Both the position numbers and the translations under genes were made by a program. The notes beneath the pieces were generated by a model. That model was not told the origin of the DNA and searched no databases. It saw only the letters and a program-made list of their open reading frames with translations. From Actinomycetes bacterium (GTDB lineage Bacteria > Actinomycetota > Actinomycetes > S36-B12 > UBA5976): 41,071 nucleotides of DNA. Shown one piece after another: positions 18,879 to 27,870 of the stretch (positions within the stretch are counted from its first letter, which is position 1; each line of letters opens with the position of its first letter). Where the stretch lies: contig JAKAIC010000007.1 of the NCBI GenBank assembly GCA_021814565.1, forward strand, positions 1 to 41,071, given 5' to 3'.

Positions 18879-20885
18879 TCAGGGAGCCGGCAGCTCCGCG
18901 GCGATCTCGTTTCGTCCCAGCTGCTTGGCCCGGTACATCGCGGCATCAGCGCGGGCGATGGTCTCGTCCACTGTGTCGGTCGGCCCGACCATCGTGACTC
19001 CGATGCTCAAGGTGACCTGGGTTTCCCGTTCAGGTGTGGGGATGGGATCGGCACAGGCAGCCAACAGCTTCCCTGCCACTGCCACCGCGCGCTCCGCCTC
19101 ACGCACCCCCTCCAGGATGATCAGGAACTCATCGCCCCCCAGACGAGCCACCACATCCAGTTCCCGCAATGTCGCACGCATCCTGGATACCAACGCAACC
19201 AGCACCGCGTCCCCGACAGCATGTCCGTGCAGATCATTGACGGACTTGAAGTGGTCGATGTCCAGGTAGAGGACGGCCGCCCCGCTACCGCCTTCCGCCA
19301 CCCGGGCGATGTTCCCTGCCAGCCGATCCAGCGCCGCTTCGCGCATCATGGCGCCGGTGAGGTCGTCATAGGTGGCGCGGTGGCGAAGTCGTTCCTGCGC
19401 CTCCACCTCGGCCTCCACGTCGCGCAGCACCACCACCCTGCCGGGTCGCCCGAAACCATCGTCGGCAACCTGTCTGCCCACTGCCTCCATCCACAGGTAG
19501 CTGCCGTCATGACGGCGCCAACGGAATCGAAGCCGGATATCCCTGCCTGTCCTGCTGCTGTCCTCGAGGGCCTCACGCAACGCCAGCAGCTCATCGGGAT
19601 GGATGAAGTCGGCGGCATGGTGCCCCTGCATCTCCTCCGGCCTCCAACCCACGGTGCCGGCCGAGGACGGGGAAACCCAGTTCAGTGCACCGGCCGTGTC
19701 AGTGAGCAGGATGACGTCGGAGGAGTTCTCCGCGAGCATCCGGAAGCGCCGTTCGGAGTCGGCCAGCCGCTCCGAGGCCAGATGCCGGTCCGTCACATCG
19801 CGCCAGGTCACGGCGAGCTGGTCATCGGGCAGGCTCTGGGCACGGATGTCGAAGTAGGCGATGCCGGGCGCAAACTGCGTCTCGTGCCGGAAGTCGTCCA
19901 CCGACAAGGCGGTGTCGCAGTCGAAGGCGTTGCGCAGGAGATCGAACAACGGCATCACCGGCAAACCGGGTGTCAGTGCACTGGCGCGCTTGTCCAGCAG
20001 TTCTTCGCGCATGCGACCCAGATAGCTGCAGGCTGCTTGATTGGCCATCACGAAGATGAAATCGGCGATCCCGCCCTGCTCATCACGAACCGCACGGATG
20101 AGCACCTGCGGATCCAGCATGGCATCGGCCGTCAGTTCCAACAACCGCTGCTGGGCGTGCGCCCGCTGCCGTTCGTACACCAGTTCATCTACAACCTTCA
20201 GGCCGCCGATGATGGAGGTCTCACGACCCTGCTCATCCATCACCGCATGCAGGTTGATGGCCATCCAGTGGTAGTCCCCGCCCTTGGTGGCCAGCCGCAG
20301 GATGAATCCTCCCCGCGGAACCTCAAAGGGTTGGCCGGTGTAGATCTGCTCACGAACCGCCTCCGTCGCGGCGCGATCGTCAGGATGCAGGAAGTCGGCG
20401 ATCTGCCTGCCGATGACCTCCTCCGGAGCCCAACCCAGCACTCTGCCCACGGAAGGGGCGATCCAGGTGACGGCGCGTGAAGGTGCGGGTTCGGCTGTGT
20501 ACACCACGTCGGACGCGTTCTCCGCCATGCGTCGGTACTGCTCGTTGACGACCCGCATTTCGTCCAGCAGGGCCCGCTGCGCCGAACCCTGCAGTTGCGC
20601 CTGCCGGGCGATCACATAGGCCAGCACTGCAATGCCGACGACCGCCCAGATGTCGTCAAGCAGGGTCAGCGTGGCATCGGATACGCCGAGGCGTTGGGCC
20701 ACCGACCAGTTCAGGGCGCGTATCAGCGTGTAGGCAAGCGCCGCCACCACCAGAGTACGGAGGGAGTGCCGGTCGGGGTTCCGGAACACTCTGGCGAGGG
20801 CGCTCCAACCCGTTGTCGTCGACTGTTGCACCGACGCACCACCCCTTCCGCCGCCCGCGGCCGGAGACCCATCATGCCCACCCAC
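18879..20885 (-). CDS. Membrane-anchored multi-PAS diguanylate cyclase (GGDEF)
   Basis: Two N-terminal TM helices, repeated PAS segments (RMAENASDVVYTAEP..., RMLAENSSDVILLTDTAG...), VVARLGGDEFLIILEG; RELD five residues before GGDEF matches the RxxD I-site. Exact start uncertain. Confidence 0.92.
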   Translation of the reverse strand: MGGHDGSPAAGGGRGGASVQQSTTTGWSALARVFRNPDRHSLRTLVVAALAYTLIRALNWSVAQRLGVSDATLTLLDDIWAVVGIAVLAYVIARQAQLQGSAQRALLDEMRVVNEQYRRMAENASDVVYTAEPAPSRAVTWIAPSVGRVLGWAPEEVIGRQIADFLHPDDRAATEAVREQIYTGQPFEVPRGGFILRLATKGGDYHWMAINLHAVMDEQGRETSIIGGLKVVDELVYERQRAHAQQRLLELTADAMLDPQVLIRAVRDEQGGIADFIFVMANQAACSYLGRMREELLDKRASALTPGLPVMPLFDLLRNAFDCDTALSVDDFRHETQFAPGIAYFDIRAQSLPDDQLAVTWRDVTDRHLASERLADSERRFRMLAENSSDVILLTDTAGALNWVSPSSAGTVGWRPEEMQGHHAADFIHPDELLALREALEDSSRTGRDIRLRFRWRRHDGSYLWMEAVGRQVADDGFGRPGRVVVLRDVEAEVEAQERLRHRATYDDLTGAMMREAALDRLAGNIARVAEGGSGAAVLYLDIDHFKSVNDLHGHAVGDAVLVALVSRMRATLRELDVVARLGGDEFLIILEGVREAERAVAVAGKLLAACADPIPTPERETQVTLSIGVTMVGPTDTVDETIARADAAMYRAKQLGRNEIAAELPAP

Positions 20886-20966
20886 CCGGGGCTGGCCGCC
20901 TTCGGATCTCCCGGCGTTCCCTACACAATCCTCACATGTTGCCAGTATTTGGGCATCCGGCCAGCG

Positions 20967-21440
20967 TCATGGTCTGCTGAGCAGCGCAGTCGCGATGGCG
21001 GCGACGCCCTCGCCACGGCCGGTGAAGCCCAGTCCATCGGTGGTGGTACCGGCAGCGCTCACGGCTGCACCGCCCAGTGCCACGGACATGGCGGCCTGCA
21101 TCTCGTCACGTCGACGACTCACCTGCGGTCGCCGTCCCACCACCTGCACGGATACGTTCTCGATGCTCCACCCCGCCTCCGTGATGAGGCGACGGGCCTC
21201 CTGCAGCATCGAGGCGCCCGAGGCGTTGCGCCATTCGGGGCGATCGACGCCGAATACCTCGCCCACATCACCCATGCCGGCGGCGGCGAAGATGGCATCA
21301 CAGACGGCGTGCGCAGCCACGTCACCATCAGAATGCCCAACCAGTCCGTGCTGGTCCGGCCACTCGATGCAACCCACCCACAGGGTGCGGCTGTGACCGA
21401 AGGCGTGGACGTCCACTCCGGTGCCGATACGAATCATCAA
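20967..21440 (-). CDS. ispF: 2-C-methyl-D-erythritol 2,4-cyclodiphosphate synthase
   Basis: [41 protein letters not shown]. Confidence 0.95.
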   Translation of the reverse strand: MMIRIGTGVDVHAFGHSRTLWVGCIEWPDQHGLVGHSDGDVAAHAVCDAIFAAAGMGDVGEVFGVDRPEWRNASGASMLQEARRLITEAGWSIENVSVQVVGRRPQVSRRRDEMQAAMSVALGGAAVSAAGTTTDGLGFTGRGEGVAAIATALLSRP

Positions 21441-22258
21441 CGGGCTCCCAACACTGCTTCCGCCAGCAGCAGATCCAGCGGACGGGTGATCTTGAAGGCC
21501 AGCGCGTCACCATCCACCACCCGCACCGCAATGCCCGCAGCCTCGCAGAGCCCGGCATCGTCGCTGGTGTCGGTGTCGCCGCGCTCCTGGGCCGCCTGAT
21601 GGGCCCGCTCCAGCGCGGCCCGCGTGAAACCCTGCGGCGTCTGCGCGGCGCGCAGTTCCCGGCGATCGAGAGTGCGCATGACCGCCCCCTCCTCCACCAC
21701 TTTCACCGTGTCGGCGATGGGAATGGCGGGCACCACCGCGCTGGCACCATCGTGCAGCGATGCCAGAACTCGTTCGATGACCTGCGCCGGTGCCAGGGCA
21801 CGCGCGGCATCGTGGACGAGTACCAGCTGGACATCACCAGGCAGCACCGCCAGGGCATTGGCCACCGACTGCTGGCGGGTGGCGCCGCCGGCGACCACCA
21901 TGAGGCCCGGCACCTCACGCGCCCCCACGTCGTCAAGGGCCACGAACGCACCTGCGGGATCCACGAAGGCATCGGGGGCATCGTCGCTCGCTATGCCCGG
22001 ATCCGCAAGGAACGCCAATGCCTTCAGCACATCATCGATATGTGCGGGGGGTGCGGCCACCACGATGAGATCGATGGCACGCGCGCCCTCAGCACCGGAT
22101 CCCTCAACCTGCAGCCGGGCATCGACCAAGCCACGAACCGCCAGCTCGAGCAGGGATCGGGCACCCACCTTGTGCAGGGCCTTGGCGATGCCGACGCCCA
22201 ATCGTGTGCCACTACCGGCGGCCGGAACGATGGCAGCGGTGCGGTGCGCGGCACTCAT
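21437..22258 (-). CDS. ispD: 2-C-methyl-D-erythritol 4-phosphate cytidylyltransferase
   Basis: [48 protein letters not shown]; overlaps ispF. Confidence 0.94.
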   Translation of the reverse strand: MSAAHRTAAIVPAAGSGTRLGVGIAKALHKVGARSLLELAVRGLVDARLQVEGSGAEGARAIDLIVVAAPPAHIDDVLKALAFLADPGIASDDAPDAFVDPAGAFVALDDVGAREVPGLMVVAGGATRQQSVANALAVLPGDVQLVLVHDAARALAPAQVIERVLASLHDGASAVVPAIPIADTVKVVEEGAVMRTLDRRELRAAQTPQGFTRAALERAHQAAQERGDTDTSDDAGLCEAAGIAVRVVDGDALAFKITRPLDLLLAEAVLGAR

Positions 22259-22315
22259 CCAGTCTCTCCCGAAGTCTTCAACCGCGTGGAGTCTATGCGC
22301 GAAAAGAAAGCAAAC

Positions 22316-22345
22316 GGCCGCGCAACGTCGAAACGTAGCGCGGCC
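22316..22345 (-). terminator. Rho-independent terminator of carD
   Basis: Minus strand GGCCGCGC-TACGTTTCGACGTT-GCGCGGCC then GTTTGCTTTCTTTTCG; lies 12 bp past the carD stop. Confidence 0.8.
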
Positions 22346-22357
22346 GGAAAGCGGGGA

Positions 22358-22840
22358 TCAGGAAGCGAGAACCTCGTTCAGCACTTCCTCGGCACGGAGT
22401 TCGTCGGTCTTCTGGGCGAGCGCCAACTCCGAGACCAGGATCTGTCGAGCCTTGGCCAGCATGCGCTTCTCGCCTGCGGAAAGGCCGCGGTCCTGGTCGC
22501 GGCGGAAGAGGTCGCGGACCACTTCGGCCACCTTGATGACGTCCCCTGAAGCCAGCTTCTCGACGTTGGCCTTGTAGCGACGGGACCAGTTCGTGGGTTC
22601 CTCGATGTAGGGGCGGCGCAGGACGTCGAACACCTTTTCCAGGCCGGCCGCATCGACCACATCGCGGACGCCGACATACTCGGCATTGGAGGCGGGGACC
22701 CGAACCGTGAGGTCGCCCTGCTGCACCTTGAGCACGAGGTACTCGGTGGGGACTCCCTTGATGTTCCGGATTTCGATGGCTTCGATCAACGCCGCCCCGT
22801 GGTGCGGATACACGACCGTTTCCCCGACTACGAACACCAT
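22358..22840 (-). CDS. carD: CarD-family transcriptional regulator (RNAP-binding)
   Basis: [53 protein letters not shown]. Confidence 0.95.
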   Translation of the reverse strand: MVFVVGETVVYPHHGAALIEAIEIRNIKGVPTEYLVLKVQQGDLTVRVPASNAEYVGVRDVVDAAGLEKVFDVLRRPYIEEPTNWSRRYKANVEKLASGDVIKVAEVVRDLFRRDQDRGLSAGEKRMLAKARQILVSELALAQKTDELRAEEVLNEVLAS

Positions 22841-23022
22841 GCTGGATCCACCTCTCAGAGTTCCCTAGTCTACCAGCAATATGACGCACCCCTCACCTTG
22901 CCGGACAAGCGGGAAAACTCCATGGCGCACAAGGGGTTTCGCTGCGGCAGGAGCTGGCGGCAAGGCGACCCGAAGCGCATCAGCGGGGTCTGGCGCATAG
23001 CCGGCTGGGCTGGTCTCGAAAC

Positions 23023-23037
23023 AGGGCAAAACGCCCT
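23023..23037. terminator. Small hairpin AGGGC-AAAAC-GCCCT, possible terminator distal to the repeat array
   Basis: 5-bp stem with ATTT/TGTTT flanks on either strand. Confidence 0.35.
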
Positions 23038-23043
23038 ATTTCA

Positions 23044-23341
23044 CCCCTCGAATTTGTGTTCGCGCTTCGCGCTCAACAAATCCTCGTCGCTCGGGCAAGA
23101 CGAGCAAGCTCGTGCTGCACCCCTCGAATTTGTGTTCGCGCTTCGCGCTCAACAAATCCTCGTCGCTCGGGCAAGACGAGCAAGCTCGTGCTGCACCCCT
23201 CGAATTTGTGTTCGCGCTTCGCGCTCAACAAATCCTCGTCGCTCGGGCAAGACGAGCAAGCTCGTGCTGCACCCCTCGAATTTGTGTTCGCGCTTCGCGC
23301 TCAACAAATCCTCGTCGCTCGGGCAAGACGAGCAAGCTCGT
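23044..23341. repeat. Tandem array of a 76-bp unit, 4 copies (three full, the fourth identical for 70 nt)
   Basis: Copies start at 23044, 23120, 23196 and 23272: cccctcgaatttgtgttcgcgcttcgcgctcaacaaatcctcgtcgctcgggcaagacgagcaagctcgtgctgca. Confidence 0.98.
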
Positions 23342-23347
23342 CTTGCC
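23322..23347. terminator. Perfect 12-bp-stem hairpin with 2-nt spacer, 2 nt after the regX3 stop
   Basis: GGCAAGACGAGC-AA-GCTCGTCTTGCC; no U-tract, so terminator function is inferred only. Confidence 0.6.
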
Positions 23348-23349
23348 GC

Positions 23350-24048
23350 TCACTCCTCGAATTTGTAACCCAATCCACGGACGGTGAGGAGGTGGACGGG
23401 GTTGGCGGGGTCCTGTTCGATCTTGCCGCGTAGGCGCTTGACGTGCACATCCAGGGTCTTGGTGTCGCCGAAGTAGTCGGCGCCCCACACCCGGTCGATG
23501 ATCTGCGATCGCGTGAGCACGCGACCGGAGTTCCGCACCAGGAACTCCAAGAGGTCGAACTCCTTGAGCGGCATTGCCACCGGGCTGCCATTGACCGTGA
23601 CCAGGTGGCGATCGATATCGATGCGCACCGGCCCCGCCATGATGGAGCCATCCATGCCGTCAGCCTCGACATCGTGCGGCCGCCGCAGCACAGCGCGCAC
23701 CCGCGCCACCAGTTCCCGTCCCGAGAAGGGCTTGGTCACGTAATCGTCGGCGCCCAGTTCCAGCCCCAGCACCTTGTCCAATTCGGAATCCTTGGCCGTG
23801 AGCATGATGATCGGCACGGTGGATCGCTGCCGGACTGCACGGCACACGTCGGTTCCCGACATGCCCGGCAGCATGAGGTCGAGCAGGATGAGGTCGGCGC
23901 CCTCGCGCTCGAACGCCGCCAGGCCGCCATCGCCGGTGCTCTCGACTCGAACGTCGAAGCCCTCCTTCTCCAGCATGAAGGTGACAGCGTCGCTGAACGA
24001 CTGTTCGTCCTCGATCATCAGGATGCGGCTCACGGGACCTCTTTCCAC
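23350..24048 (-). CDS. regX3: OmpR-family response regulator, RegX3-like
   Basis: ILMIEDEQSFSDAV, LILLDLMLPGMSGTDVC, MLTAKDSELDKVLGLELGADDYVTKPFS, winged-helix C-terminus RGLGYKFEE; synteny with senX3, mshA, ybjN and gpm. Confidence 0.93.
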   Translation of the reverse strand: MERGPVSRILMIEDEQSFSDAVTFMLEKEGFDVRVESTGDGGLAAFEREGADLILLDLMLPGMSGTDVCRAVRQRSTVPIIMLTAKDSELDKVLGLELGADDYVTKPFSGRELVARVRAVLRRPHDVEADGMDGSIMAGPVRIDIDRHLVTVNGSPVAMPLKEFDLLEFLVRNSGRVLTRSQIIDRVWGADYFGDTKTLDVHVKRLRGKIEQDPANPVHLLTVRGLGYKFEE

Positions 24049-25127
24049 TCTGGAGCGGATGATTCACGAGTCCGGCCACGCGCAGGGAAACGCATGGTGA
24101 ACATCGACCCCCTGCCCACTGTGGATTCCACCGTGACTTCGCCGCCGTGAGCCAGGCAGATGTGCTGCACGATGGCCAGCCCCAGGCCGGTACCGCCCGC
24201 GTTGCGGCTCCGGGTGTCGTCGACGCGGTGGAACCGATCGAAGATGCGCTCGATCTGGTCGGGCGGGATGCCCATGCCCTGGTCCTCCACCGAGATACCC
24301 ACGTACCCGTCCTGCAATTGCGCGGACACGGTGACCGTGGTGCCCCTTGCCGAATAGGCGATGGCGTTGGTGAGGAGATTGCGAATGGCGGTGACCAACT
24401 GCTCGCCGTTGGCGAAGAGGCGCAGATCCGGCACCTCACGCTCGACGACGATGGCGCGCTCCCTTGCCGCCGCGGACACCGAGTCCACCGCCTCGAATAT
24501 GAGATCGCGCACGGAGACGAAGCGTGCGTGATCCATGGAATCCGAGGCCTGCAGCCGGGAGAGGTCGGTCAGATCACCAACCAGCGCACTGAGGCGGTTG
24601 GCCTCGGCCTCCATGCGTGAGGCATGGCCGGCGAGCGACTCAGGGTCACCACCCGGCACGCTCATGGCGTCCGCCAGCTGCAGCAGGGCCGCCACCGGTG
24701 CCTGCAGTTCGTCAGAGACATTGACGATGAACTCGCGACGCATGGCGTCCACGCGGCTGGCCGCACTGATGTCATCGACGAACAGCAGCACCCGGCCGTC
24801 CTCGAGTGGGGCGCTGCGCAGGCTCACCAGGCGCGGGGGTGCCCCGAATGCGACTCCGCCGATCGCCAGTTCCAGGACGTGCGAGCGGCCGTCGCTGCGT
24901 GTCCGCTGCACCAGCTCACCGGCCTCCGCCGAGGCCAGCCGCTCGCCCTGCAGCAGTCCCAGGTCGTGCATGCCATCCGAGTTCATGCTGGCGCGGTCGT
25001 GGGGGTCGAACAGCACCCACTCCCCGGGCAGGGAGGCGAGCAGGGCCAGGGATTCCCGCCGCACTGGCGCCGCGGGCGGGGATTCGGGGGCTGGCGATGT
25101 TCTTCGCAGACGTGTCCGCAGGCCCAT
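24030..25127 (-). CDS. senX3: SenX3-like histidine kinase homologue, degenerate H-box and no TM helices
   Basis: PAS-like N-region, DHp REFIVNVSDELQAPVAALLQLA (His replaced by Asp), intact N box NLLTNAIAYS, DQGMGIPPDQIERIFDRFHRVD and GGTGLGLAIV. ATG 25127 (GTG 25133 possible); in-frame TAG at 25137-25139. Confidence 0.9.
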   Translation of the reverse strand: MGLRTRLRRTSPAPESPPAAPVRRESLALLASLPGEWVLFDPHDRASMNSDGMHDLGLLQGERLASAEAGELVQRTRSDGRSHVLELAIGGVAFGAPPRLVSLRSAPLEDGRVLLFVDDISAASRVDAMRREFIVNVSDELQAPVAALLQLADAMSVPGGDPESLAGHASRMEAEANRLSALVGDLTDLSRLQASDSMDHARFVSVRDLIFEAVDSVSAAARERAIVVEREVPDLRLFANGEQLVTAIRNLLTNAIAYSARGTTVTVSAQLQDGYVGISVEDQGMGIPPDQIERIFDRFHRVDDTRSRNAGGTGLGLAIVQHICLAHGGEVTVESTVGRGSMFTMRFPARGRTRESSAPEWKEVP

Positions 25128-25235
25128 GGGCACAGCCTAGGCAATGGCCGGGGAAGCCCGGGCGGGTCGGCTGCGTTGCACCTGCGTTCGCCAATGACGG
25201 GAGAAAGCGCCACCATGAGCGCAGAGGAGGGCAGC

Positions 25236-26522
25236 ATGCTTGTCGACATCAACGCCAGGCCACGGCGCATCGCCGTCATCAGCGTCCACACCTCCCCCCT
25301 GGACCAGCCCGGTACCGGTGATGCCGGTGGCCTCAACGTCTACGTGCTGGAGACCGCCAAGCGCATGGCCCTGCGCGGTATCGAGGTCGACATCTTCACG
25401 CGCGCAACGCGCTCGGACCTGCCGGCCATCGTGCAGTTGGCGCCCGGAATCAGCGTGCGACACATCGAGGCCGGACCCTTCGGTGAACTGCGCAAGGAGG
25501 ACCTGCCCTCGCAGATGTGTGCCATGACCAGCGGCATGCTGCATGTCGTCGCCCACGAGGGCAGGGAGTACGACCTCGTGCACTCGCATTACTGGCTCTC
25601 AGGTCAGGTGGGCTGGCTCACCAGCGAACGCTGGGGCGTACCGCTGGTACACACCATGCACACCCTGGCCAAGGTCAAGAACGAGGCGCTGGCCGAAGGT
25701 GACACTCCCGAACCTCGCATCCGCATCATCGGCGAGGAGCAGGTGGTCGACGCCTCCTCGGCGCTGGTGGCGAACACGGTGCAGGAGGCGGTTGACCTCG
25801 AGACCTACTACGACGCACCCAGTGACCGTGTCATCGTGGCGCACCCGGGCGTGGATCTCGACACCTTCAATCCGGCCGACGGCAGGCGGGCGGCGCGCCA
25901 GCGTCTCGGCATCCGTCCGGATGCGCAGTTGCTGCTCTTCGTCGGACGCATCCAGCCCCTGAAGGCTCCCGACGTCCTGATCAATGCCGCGGCGGAACTG
26001 CTGGCCATGGACCCCTCGATGAGCGAACGCCTGCAGGTAGTCATCTGCGGTGGCCCCAGCGGTACCGGCCTCGAACACCCCGAGTCGATGGAGATGCTGG
26101 CCAGCGCACGCGGCGTTGACGTGGACTTCGTCCCGCCCCAGACCCGTGAGGTCCTCGCTGACTACTACCGCGCTGCCGACCTGGTCGTGGTTCCTTCCTA
26201 CTCCGAATCCTTCGGACTGGTGGCAATCGAGGCCCAGGCCTGCGGCACGCCGGTGATCGCAGCCGCGGTTGGCGGCCTGCGCACAGCTGTCGCACACAAC
26301 GTCTCCGGCATCCTGGTGGAGGGGCACGATCCCAAGCTCTGGGCCGAGCGCATCCACGAATTCCTGCGCTGCCCCATCTGCCCCCGGCGCCTTTCAGCAG
26401 GCGCTGTGCGACACGCTGCGCAGTTCACCTGGGACCACACCGTCGACGCCATGCTGGAGGCCTATCGCATTGCACGGGGCGCAGCGCTGGCCGAGTTGCG
26501 CGCCCAGGCCGGCCATGCCTGA
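25236..26522 (+). CDS. mshA: D-inositol-3-phosphate glycosyltransferase (mycothiol biosynthesis)
   Basis: RIAVISVHTSPLDQPGTGDAGGLNVYVLETAKRMALRG, HSHYWLSGQVGWL, VPSYSESFGLVAIEAQACGTPVIA; strong RBS GAGGAGG before ATG 25236. Confidence 0.93.
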   Translation: MLVDINARPRRIAVISVHTSPLDQPGTGDAGGLNVYVLETAKRMALRGIEVDIFTRATRSDLPAIVQLAPGISVRHIEAGPFGELRKEDLPSQMCAMTSGMLHVVAHEGREYDLVHSHYWLSGQVGWLTSERWGVPLVHTMHTLAKVKNEALAEGDTPEPRIRIIGEEQVVDASSALVANTVQEAVDLETYYDAPSDRVIVAHPGVDLDTFNPADGRRAARQRLGIRPDAQLLLFVGRIQPLKAPDVLINAAAELLAMDPSMSERLQVVICGGPSGTGLEHPESMEMLASARGVDVDFVPPQTREVLADYYRAADLVVVPSYSESFGLVAIEAQACGTPVIAAAVGGLRTAVAHNVSGILVEGHDPKLWAERIHEFLRCPICPRRLSAGAVRHAAQFTWDHTVDAMLEAYRIARGAALAELRAQAGHA

Positions 26523-26997
26523 CGCCCTGCAGCCCATAATGACATGGGCACACGAACTGGACCTGGAAGTGGAGCGGCCCTCTGAGGACACGCTCATCGT
26601 CAGCTTGCCGGGCTCCCAGCGCCAGCAGGTCTCCGTCGCCGTCACCGCCACCGCTCAGGCCCTGGTCTTCGAGAGCTTCGTGGCTCGCGGCACCGATGAA
26701 GATCCGGCCAAACTTCACGAATTCCTGTTGCGGCGCAACGCCAAGGCCTTTGGTGCGGCCTATTGCATCGACCAGTTCGGCGACGTCTACCTGGTGGGTC
26801 GACTGCCCCTGGCTTCCGCGACCATAGCAGGCATAGACCTGGTGCTGGCATCCATCCTGGGTATGGCCGACGGCGACTTCAACACCATCCTGCAACTGGG
26901 CTTCGCCGAGGCCATCGAACGCGAGTGGCGTTGGCGTCTGGCGCGCGGCGAATCCACGGCCAACCTAGCCGCCTTCGAGAACCTGCGCCCGCAGTAG
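26515..26997 (+). CDS. YbjN-domain protein
   Basis: Between mshA and gpm as in other Actinobacteria; [33 protein letters not shown]. Confidence 0.82.
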   Translation: MPDALQPIMTWAHELDLEVERPSEDTLIVSLPGSQRQQVSVAVTATAQALVFESFVARGTDEDPAKLHEFLLRRNAKAFGAAYCIDQFGDVYLVGRLPLASATIAGIDLVLASILGMADGDFNTILQLGFAEAIEREWRWRLARGESTANLAAFENLRPQ

Positions 26998-27047
26998 GCC
27001 CTTGGCCCCCGTGTGTCGCAAGGCACGGCATGCGGCACAATTGGCAC

Positions 27048-27800
27048 ATGGCCAACGAATACACACTCATCCTGTTGCGACACGGCGAAAGCACGTGGAA
27101 CGCGCTCAACCTGTTCACGGGATGGGTTGATGTCGACCTCTCCGACAAGGGCCAGGACGAAGCCGTCCGCGGCGGCCAGCTGATGGCGGAGAAGGGGCTG
27201 CTCCCTGACATCGTCCACACCTCCGTGCTGCGTCGGGCCATCAAGACCGCGAACCTGGCACTGGATGCCTGCGATCGTCACTGGATCCCGGTGCGGCGCG
27301 ATTGGCGCCTCAACGAGCGCCACTACGGCGCCCTGCAGGGCCGCAACAAGAAGCAGACCCTCGAGACCTACGGCGAGGAGCAGTTCATGCTCTGGCGCCG
27401 CTCTTACGACGTCCCGCCGCCGGCTATCGAACCCGAGGACGAGTACGCGCAGACGCACGATGCGCGCTACGCCGGTCTCGGTACCGAGCTGCCGGCCACC
27501 GAATGCCTCAAGGATGTCGTGGCCCGCATGATCCCCTACTGGGAAGCGGCCATCGTGCCCGATCTCAGGGCCGGCAGGACTGTGCTCGTCACCGCCCATG
27601 GCAACTCGTTGCGGGCGCTGGTGAAGCACCTCGACGGCATCAGCGACGAGGACATCGCGGCCCTCAACATCCCCACTGCCATGCCGCTTGTCTACCGACT
27701 TGACGAGCACATGCGGCCCCTCGTCCGCGGTGGTGAGTACCTCGATCCCGCGGCCGCAGCAGAAGCTGCAGCAGCGGTCGCGGCCCAGGGCAGGAAATAG
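27048..27800 (+). CDS. gpmA: 2,3-bisphosphoglycerate-dependent phosphoglycerate mutase
   Basis: [58 protein letters not shown]. Confidence 0.95.
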   Translation: MANEYTLILLRHGESTWNALNLFTGWVDVDLSDKGQDEAVRGGQLMAEKGLLPDIVHTSVLRRAIKTANLALDACDRHWIPVRRDWRLNERHYGALQGRNKKQTLETYGEEQFMLWRRSYDVPPPAIEPEDEYAQTHDARYAGLGTELPATECLKDVVARMIPYWEAAIVPDLRAGRTVLVTAHGNSLRALVKHLDGISDEDIAALNIPTAMPLVYRLDEHMRPLVRGGEYLDPAAAAEAAAAVAAQGRK

Positions 27801-27829
27801 CGCAGAACACGCACCAGCAATCGGACTTC

Positions 27830-27865
27830 GAGGGCGCGCCAACCCACAGCGGTCGGCGCGCCCTC
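27830..27865. terminator. Bidirectional terminator-like hairpin between convergent gpmA and methyltransferase
   Basis: GAGGGCGCGCC - 14 nt - GGCGCGCCCTC, perfect 11-bp stem. Confidence 0.75.
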
Positions 27866-27870
27866 ACGTT

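Noticed and set aside
23044-23341. CRISPR array
   Set aside because: Units are contiguous with no unique spacers and no cas genes nearby.
22799-23433. Plus-strand ORFs of 189, 125 and 91 aa with repeated peptides (NLCSRFALNKSSSLGQDEQAR / FVFALRAQQILVARARRASS)
   Set aside because: They result from the 76-bp DNA repeat read in successive frames (76 is not a multiple of 3); no RBS or independent coding signal.
24624-25235. N-terminal extension of the mshA ORF
   Set aside because: Antisense to senX3; strong RBS before ATG 25236.
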